Origin: Haplomitrium mnioides
Taxonomy: Eukaryota > Marchantiophyta > Haplomitriopsida > Calobryales
Assembly (NCBI GenBank): GCA_049999725.1
Contig: JBNGIS010033894.1
Location: 1-64,000 of the forward strand
Direction of reading: 5' to 3'
Length of the DNA stretch: 64,000 bases
The first letter of the stretch is position 1; every line of letters starts with the position of its first letter. The position numbers and the translations under genes were made by a program. This document shows, in pieces, positions 57,830 through 64,000 of this stretch. The notes under the pieces were generated by a model that saw nothing but the letters and a program-made list of their open reading frames with translations, made no database searches and was not told where the DNA came from.

Positions 57830-58680
57830 ATGATGGCAAAGTTGGAAGAGCTTCAAGCAGCTCTTATAGCAAGCCAACAACAAACAAACATGTTGATGAC
57901 AAAAATGGTGAAAATACGACTACAGTAAGAAAGTAGAGAAGGAAGTCGGGAGACATTACTTCATAAAATGAGCAAGTCGTGCAAAGTAGAGCCCAATGAA
58001 GGAAGTAGCACAATTGGCATCGTAGAAAGATGGGTCTATCGAATGGAGGTTCACATGTCATATTATCCAAATGCTTCAGATTTGGAGAAAAGATTGTTTG
58101 TAAAATCATTCTTAACAGAGCATGCATCAATATGGCTACAAGGTTGGGAGCGATAGAAAAATACACTGGGAGAACAACTTCTGTGGAGTAGTTTAAAAGA
58201 AGATTCTAAAAGCGGTGGATTCTATATTAACCGCAAGAACAAAGCTTTGGGAGTTGGAGCAGCAAGGAAGTGCTGTAAGATACATTGAGGAATTTCGAAG
58301 CTTGCAAGTTCAAATTGAAGATATGAGTCCATCGGAGGCCATTGACAAATTTTTGCAAGGGTTAAAGAGATAGATTAGAGGAGAGGTTATGATGCGCAAC
58401 CCAAAAGATGTAAATGAAGCCATTTCATTTGCTCAACAAATTGAAGGGACACTAGGAATTGTATAAACTAGAGGAAACTATGGCTGCATGCATATGGAGT
58501 TGGGGAATATAAGAAGAAGAAAGTTTCATTGCTCCAATCACCAACAAAGAGGGCCACAACGTACTAATGAAAGGAGGATGGATGATCAACGAGAAACTCG
58601 AACATGCTACAATTGTGGTCGGGTAGGACACATTGCACCAAATTGTATAGTAGTATGGCGCAATCAAGGGTGAGTATTTT
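57830..58680 (+). pseudogene. Gypsy-3 gag
   Basis: Begins with the LEELQAALIASQQQTN segment shared with Gypsy-1, continues through GIVERWVYRMEVHMSYYPNA (58.02-58.08 kb) and KRLFVKSFLTEHASIWLQGW, and ends with the zinc knuckle CYNCGRVGHIAPNC (58605-58646), with all C-C-H-C ligands present. Stops and at least two frame changes lie in the capsid part. The product would package element RNA. Confidence 0.85.
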
Positions 58681-58779
58681 GGCGGCCTCTCCATAATATC
58701 AACAATCAAGGAGATGAAAAGGGTCATAGAAATGAGGCACACTAGTAAAAGAACCTCGTGGTTTTTTTGGGATGAAGAA

Positions 58780-60110
58780 GAAAGGCGAGGAAAGCATATA
58801 TTATATAGAAAAACAAAAAAATAGAGGGTTAATTGTGGTTGATGGATGGATGGAAGGATTTGCAATAAGAGTTTTGGTGGACTCCGGAGCAGAAGAAAAT
58901 TACTTATCATGAGCGATAGCATTAAAGTTGAAGTTACCCCTTGAAAAAGAAGAGCACAAAGTGGTGGAAATGGCAAATGGCCAAAGTGAGCCTATTGAAC
59001 GACTATCTCAAAGTATAGCTTTACATATGGGTAAATATAAAGAGAAGTTAGAGTGGAAGATCACAACATGGGCATGATATGACGCTATTCTTGGAATGAA
59101 GTGGTTACAAAGATATAATCCACAAGTAGATTGGAGAAAGAAGACACTCACGACATCTCAATGAAAGATTTGGGGAGATCGAGTACAATCTCATTCAAGA
59201 CAACTAACCCTATATGTGATTAGAGCAAGTGCGATAAAAAAACAAGATATGGTGTTTTTAGGACTCATACGTGAGCTCACTATTGACAAAGAGGACTCAA
59301 ATCATAATGTTCGACATGAATTTCAAGGTGTTTTGAAGGAGTTTCATGATGTTTTTCCCAATGATTTGCCCAAGGGTTTGCCTCCTAAACGATGCATTGA
59401 TCACAAGATTGAGATCATTCTAGGAAGTACTCCACCGTGCAAAGCACCATATTATTTGCCTCCTCATGAACTAGAGGAATGCAAATTTCAAATTACAAAA
59501 TTGTTGGAAAAAGGACTCATTCAACCAAGCATTTCTCCTTATGGTGCACTAGTACTATTTGCGAAAAAAAAATGGGAGTATGAGGATGTGCATTGACTAT
59601 CGAGCACTCAATCAACAAACGGTGAAAAATAAATATCCATTGCCAAGGATGGATGACTTATTTGATCAACTTCAAGGAGCGAACTATTTGATCAACTTCA
59701 AGGAGCGAACTACTTTACAAAATTGGACTTGAGAAGTGGATATAATAAAATCCAAATTGAGGAAGGTGATGTGCAAAAAACAATGTTTCAAAGTCGATAC
59801 GGGCATTTTGAATATCTTGTTATGCCTTTTGGATTAACCAATGCTTCTGCAACATTTATAGGTCTTATAAATGATATTTTTTGATCTTATTTGGATAAGT
59901 TTGTTATTGTCTTTTTGGATGATATTCTCATCTACAACAAGAGTCTTCAAGAGCATCAACAACATCTTTGTATAGTATTAAAGATACTTTGGAACTCAAG
60001 CTATATGTGAGAATGTCCAAATGTGAAATTGGAAAGAGGGAGGTTGACTACTTGAGTCACCGTGTAAGTGTATCGGAAATCCAAGTTATGGATAAGAAAG
60101 TGGAGGCAAT
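58780..60110 (+). pseudogene. Gypsy-3 protease and reverse transcriptase
   Basis: The protease shows VLVDSGAEENYLS with D-S-G intact (58.87 kb), followed by a stop, and AILGMKWLQRYNPQVDW (59.1 kb). RT opens over 126 codons at 59216-59596 (FPNDLPKGLPPKRCIDHKIE, then PPHELEECKFQITKLLEKG). It is then thrown out of frame near 59.57 kb and again by a 26-bp duplication (59659-59710). It continues with [14 protein letters not shown] and [15 protein letters not shown] (59.9 kb), preceded by a TGA at 59882-59884. Confidence 0.9.
59659..59710 (+). repeat. 26-bp tandem duplication inside RT
   Basis: TATTTGATCAACTTCAAGGA plus GCGAAC occurs twice in direct succession (59659-59684 and 59685-59710), exactly. 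Gypsy-1 has a single copy at the matching place (14339 on). 26 is not a multiple of 3, so the copy shifts the frame. Confidence 0.95.
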
Positions 60111-61745
60111 TTAGAGGTGAAAAGCTCATAGTGATCAAACACAACTAAGTGGATTTTTTGGGATAACCGGGTTTTATCGTCGATTTGTGAAAGGTCTTGC
60201 ACAAATAGGAGAACCATTAACCAACTTGCTCAGAAAAGTCGCACATGGTCATGGGGAGTTGCAAAAGAGTTGGCATTTGAGGCACTGAAGAAATCACTTC
60301 TTTATGCTCATATTCTTAAATGGTATGATTCTAAACGACCAATCAAACTTTCAATGGATGCATCAGGAAAGGCTAGTGGCGGAGTTTTGCAACAAGAATG
60401 GGAGGATGGTTGGCATCCTATTGCCTTCTTTTCTATGATGTTGAGCAACACTGAACAAAACTACCACACTACAGAGCGAGAAGAATTGGTGATTGTGCTA
60501 TTAACCAAGAATTGGAAGCATTATCTAGAAGATAAGGAGTTTATTGTCGAAATCGACCATAAACCCTAAATCTATCTAGAAACTCAAAAGGAGCTCTCAA
60601 AACAACAGGTTCGTTAGGCGGAGTGGCGACAATAGTTCCATATGAAGATGGTTTATGTGGAAGGAAAACAACAAATTGCATATGCCTTGACCCGTATGCC
60701 TCAACTCAACATCTTGTCAAAAATCACAATTCATCCTACTTGGTGGACGAAAATGTTGGTTGCAATAAAAGAAGATAAGGAGATCATTGCCGCACAACAA
60801 AAGAATCTAGTGAAAGAGGTGAGAGGATTGATTTTCTTCCAAAGCAATGTATGGGTTCCTAATAATATTAAGCTTTGCTTTGAGGTTTTGTATGAAGCAC
60901 ATGATTCGGCAATCGGTGGACATGTTGGAATTGAGAAAACTTTGGACAATCTTCAACGAGTCTATTATTGGCCTAAGATGCATCAAGATTTGGAGACCTA
61001 TATTCAAAGTTGTTTGGCTTGTCAACAAAACAAAGCAACCAATCTGAAATGCAAAGGTTTATTACAACAATTGCCTATCCTGAATCGATGATAGGAACAT
61101 GTAAGTATGGATATTGTGTGTGAGTTACCACGTACTTCTATGAGTTATGATGCTACTGTTATTTTTGTGAACAGACTTAACAAAATGATTCATATTCGTC
61201 CGACTACCAAATTAATAATAGCACTGGAGTTAACACAAATTTATTTGGAAGCGGTCTACTCTTATCATGGTATCTCCAAAGTGATTATCTCCAACCATGG
61301 CCATCAATTTATCAACATGTTTTAGGGCACAATATTTGGTCTTCTCAAAACCAAACTAGTTATCTTCATTGCTTATCACCCTGAATCGGATGGTCAAATT
61401 GAATAGGCCAACCGCACCATCGAAGATATGTTGCGGGCTTTTACTTTGGAAGAACAAGAAGAATGGGATTGTTGCTATCTCTTGTGGAGTTCTCTTATAA
61501 TAACTCCATCAACAACTCTACACGAGCCACGTCTTTCTTTTTGATGTATAGTGAGCATCCAACTACTCTATCTAATCTTCATCTTGCATCGACATCCAAT
61601 AGTCTAGTTGCTGATGATTTCCTCCATCGGTTACCTCATGACATCCAACTTGCCAAAGAAAAACTTAAAGTTTCTCGTAATCGCCAAAAACAATATGTCG
61701 ATGCTCATCGTCTCAAAGTGACCTTTGCTATAGGTGACTAAGTAT
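60111..61745 (+). pseudogene. Gypsy-3 RNase H and integrase
   Basis: RNase H, open at 60270-60569: LSMDASGKASGGVLQQEW, then NYHTTEREELVIVLLTK and IVEIDHKP. The integrase zinc domain is at about 60.9-61.05 kb: H...H in the GHVGIEKTLDNLQRVYYWPK region and CLACQQNK. In the core, DIVCELPRTSMSYDATV gives the first aspartate (61.11 kb). The usual S-D-x-G is SNHGHQF, so the second aspartate is asparagine (61.3 kb). ANRTIEDML follows near 61.41 kb. Stops at 60569, 61091, 61325 and elsewhere. Confidence 0.9.
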
Positions 61746-62160
61746 GGCTCTCTACGTCCAATCTTCCTTTGCTTTGCTCTCATAAGCTATTTGCTTGCTT
61801 TATTGGACCATTTTCTATTTCTGCTTGTATTGGTGAAGTGGCCTATCAACTTGTTTTACCTTTTCACATGAAGATTCATCCGGTTTTTCATGTCTCTTTA
61901 TGATATGCTTTTGTACCTCGCTCTACCACCTTCACTTGTACCCAAGAACCCTCTCCACCACATGAGCTTATTGATGGTCATGAAGAATTTTAGGTGGAAT
62001 AGCTCTTGAAGAAACGTACACGTCGCCGAGGCCATCGTGAGATTGTGGAGTACTTGGTTTGTTGGAAAGAGTACCCTCTTTATGAAGCTACTTGGGAGTC
62101 ATTAGAGAATTTGACCAATGGCTCTGCACTTGTTCACTCTTTTGAGAACTCTCTTACTTG
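61746..62160 (+). pseudogene. Gypsy-3 integrase C-terminus and chromodomain
   Basis: After the core comes [14 protein letters not shown] (61.86-61.9 kb), the conserved link before chromodomains, then RGHREIVEYLVCWKEYPLYE and ATWESLENL (62.02-62.12 kb), which have the aromatic and W-K spacing of a chromodomain (Y-L-V-K-W-K-G). Known: such domains steer chromovirus integration toward heterochromatin. Stops are present near 61.9 and 62.0 kb. Confidence 0.8.
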
Positions 62161-62179
62161 AAATGAGGACATTGCTTCT

Positions 62180-62195
62180 TAAAAGGAGAGAGGAT
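62180..62195 (+). other. Gypsy-3 polypurine tract
   Basis: TAAAAGGAGAGAGGAT, directly before the 3' LTR start TGTAATAGTC. Confidence 0.85.
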
Positions 62196-62766
62196 TGTAA
62201 TAGTCACTAACTTTAGTAAGCCATAGCTAAAAATAATATCAACTATGTCTAGAAAGCTATTACTCAGTTAGAGTAGCAAAAAGCAATTGCTATTATAGAG
62301 AGTTGGACACGTGGCATGATGAGAGAAAGTCAACAAATTAAAGTGAAAGAGAGAGTCTAGATAGACTACTTTAGAAGAGGATAATGACATGTGGCAAGCG
62401 GAGAATTAAAGTAAAGAAAAGGTTCTAAAGATAATGACACATGGCAAAAAGAAAACTAAAGAGATGGAAGGCTCTAAGGATAAGGATACGTGGCAGAAGG
62501 AGAACAAAAGTAAAGGGTGGTTCAATTAGAGTGAGAGAGAAAAGAGGGGTCCAATTAGAAGAGGATAGAAAATGAACCAATAGGGTTCCCCCTTCTATGT
62601 AAGCAAAGTGCTTTCTCTCAAGTATATAAAGAAGGGAGAGTGTCTTGTTTGGCATCTCTTACCTTGTGGGTTCTTGAAGTTCTTGTACGCTTCTCTTATG
62701 CTAACTTGTGTATGTGTTGTACTTGCACTAACTTGTGTGTGTGTAATATGGGTGTGTAGTGTTATA
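62196..62766 (+). repeat. Gypsy-3 3' LTR
   Basis: 571 bp, from TGTAATAGTCACTAAC to GTGTTATA (the 5' copy ends GTGTAACA). Followed directly by the duplicated target TTAAT. The final CA has become TA. Confidence 0.95.
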
Positions 62767-62771
62767 TTAAT

Positions 62772-64000
62772 GCTAGCAACCCACCACCAGACTCAAAATA
62801 TAACTAGTAAGTACAAGCATGATGTTGTGATATTTATATGAAATTAGAGAGGAGTGAAAAGAATGGTGGTACCTACCAAAGGAGGACTACTTTTAGTGAA
62901 GTGGCATAAGATTAGTCGAGGGTTGAAATCCTTTTAGTAAAGTGATATGAAGATTACTTGCCTTTGAAGTTTCTTTTAGCAAAGTAGAACAATATCACTT
63001 TTAAAAATGAATTCGGAAGTAATTTGAATTCAAAAGAAGTAGGATGACACTTTTTTCTCAAGTATAAATAAAAGTACTTCATTGTGCAACATCTTATTCC
63101 GGATTTTCTCTCAATTTCTTTGAGCACTCTCTTGTGTACTCTTTGGAGGATTTCATTTCTTAGCATTTGGTTGGTTGCTTGCAATATTAACATTTGGTTT
63201 ATTGCTTGCTATTTGATTGATGAACTCTATTTAGAGCTATCTTTGAGTTGTTACTCATTTGGAGTTCACTTTTGAGTTTTTTTACATTAATATCAAAATT
63301 AAGGTTTTTTCTAGTGTTGAGATGCATGGAGAATCGAGGGACAAATAGAGCAGTGATTCAAGTAATGCAACAGAAAATTAAACATCTTTCTCGCCTTTTC
63401 AAAATTCAAATGCAAATGGAGGAAAGACTATTTTTTGGGGAAGAAGAGAATCATGTGTTGTTTCCAAAGCCAAAAGCTTCTGATGGGAAGATGGTTCTTG
63501 GTGCAGCTGAGAATTCTTATTTGACTGTGAGCAATACTTTGAAGCTACAATAATAAGAGAAGATACTTTGCAAATTTTATTTGTGGCAAATCAATTAAAA
63601 GAAGGTGCAAAGACTTGGTGGAGACATCAATTAGAGAAAACACAATGTGGATTTGTTGCTTCTTTTAATTTGTAGTGTGAATTCAAGATTGTCATTATTT
63701 CAAGATTTAGGGTTCTAAATGGTCCAAGATGACGAGAGATCATATGGCAAAATTGAAGCAAATTGGTAAAAAAATCGCTACTTAAAAAAATAAACAATAA
63801 AGAATACTTATTTTTTACTATGTATAGATGATTTGTTTGATAAGTTGAGTTGTGCACAATTCTTTTCTAATAGGACCTTTTAAGTGGCTATTGGAAAATT
63901 CCTATCAAGCCAAGTGATGTTACAAAACAACTTTTCGTATAAGATATAGATATTTTGAGTGAATTTCTTAAATTTTGTCTCACTAATACCCTACTAATAC
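62772..64000 (+). mobile_element. Gypsy-4, truncated by the window end
   Basis: An LTR-like region ends ...TTTTTTTACA at 63286. Its outer start was not found and lies within or left of 62.8 kb. A decayed primer-binding site follows (63287-63304, TTAATATCAAAATTAAGG against TTGGTATCAGAGCC in Gypsy-2). A TATAAATA motif lies at 63064-63071. Gag follows, then an RT fragment after an internal deletion. Gag similarity places it near Gypsy-2. Confidence 0.7.
63324..64000 (+). pseudogene. Gypsy-4 gag joined to RT by internal deletion
   Basis: Gag reads MQQKIKHLSRLFKIQMQMEE, then EEENHVLFPKPKASDGKM (63.37-63.5 kb), paralleling the N-terminal gag of Gypsy-2, and continues to about 63.72 kb (ISRFRVLNG). 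From about 63.82 kb the reading is IDDLFDKLSCAQFFS, then a segment starting SGYWKIPIKPSDVTK, which is RT. Protease, gag C-terminus and the RT N-terminus are missing, about 1.3-1.5 kb compared with Gypsy-2. The window ends inside RT. Confidence 0.8.

Larger units (their letters stand above)
56568..62766 (+). mobile_element. Gypsy-3, chromodomain Ty3/gypsy retrotransposon
   Basis: Full-length 6.2-kb element with LTRs 56568-57133 and 62196-62766, an intact TGGTATCAGAGC primer-binding site and a polypurine tract. A perfect 5-bp target duplication, TTAAT, lies at 56563-56567 and 62767-62771. Coding order is gag with an intact zinc knuckle, protease, RT, RNase H, zinc-binding integrase and chromodomain-like end. 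It is the same family as Gypsy-1 and better preserved, so it serves as the reference for where Tir-A cut Gypsy-1. Stops, a frameshifting duplication in RT and other lesions make it inactive. Confidence 0.95.

Overview
This is nuclear DNA of a land plant with a large, repeat-rich genome. It is mostly AT-rich, holds no tRNA, rRNA or intact host gene that I can recognise, and is built almost entirely of old mobile elements inserted into one another. Species cannot be fixed from the sequence. The DNA-methyltransferase-type gene and the DUF7869-type gene described below are unusual for flowering plants and make a seed-free plant or another large-genome lineage plausible, but that is inference. All coding regions are interrupted by stops or frameshifts.

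Nest 1 (about 1.3-19.7 kb) has three layers. A minus-strand Ty1/copia element (Copia-A) was split inside its reverse transcriptase by a plus-strand chromodomain Ty3/gypsy element (Gypsy-1, 2222-17343, LTRs of about 583 bp). Gypsy-1 was in turn split inside gag by a DNA element (Tir-A, 3637-12646) with terminal inverted repeats and a 4-bp target duplication, CCTT. Tir-A holds two arrays of a roughly 25-bp palindromic repeat and a compositionally foreign GC-rich block (8950-12646).

About 19.7-25.1 kb shows no recognisable gene and contains a 100-N assembly gap.

Nest 2 (25.1-46.5 kb) also has three layers. A minus-strand copia element (Copia-B, 25066-46485) was split in gag by Tir-B (28560-44850, TSD TAGA), whose termini match those of Tir-A. 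Tir-B carries two divergently arranged, intron-containing genes. One, on the minus strand, is of the DUF7869 type (30213-34543). The other, on the plus strand (34993-43992), joins a ParB-like domain to a DNA N4/N6-methyltransferase-like domain. Their introns hold the same kind of palindromic tandem array. A minus-strand gypsy element (Gypsy-2, 36242-41208) then landed in an exon of the methyltransferase gene. I regard Tir-B as the most interesting object here: a candidate, possibly undescribed, plant DNA element pairing a DUF7869 protein with a ParB/DNA-methyltransferase protein.

The rest: 46.5-49.3 kb holds an unrecognised region with a 59-bp tandem repeat; 49.3-55.2 kb holds Copia-C (minus); 56568-62766 holds Gypsy-3, a relative of Gypsy-1 with a perfect TSD, TTAAT; and from about 63 kb a fourth gypsy element (Gypsy-4), internally deleted, runs off the window end.
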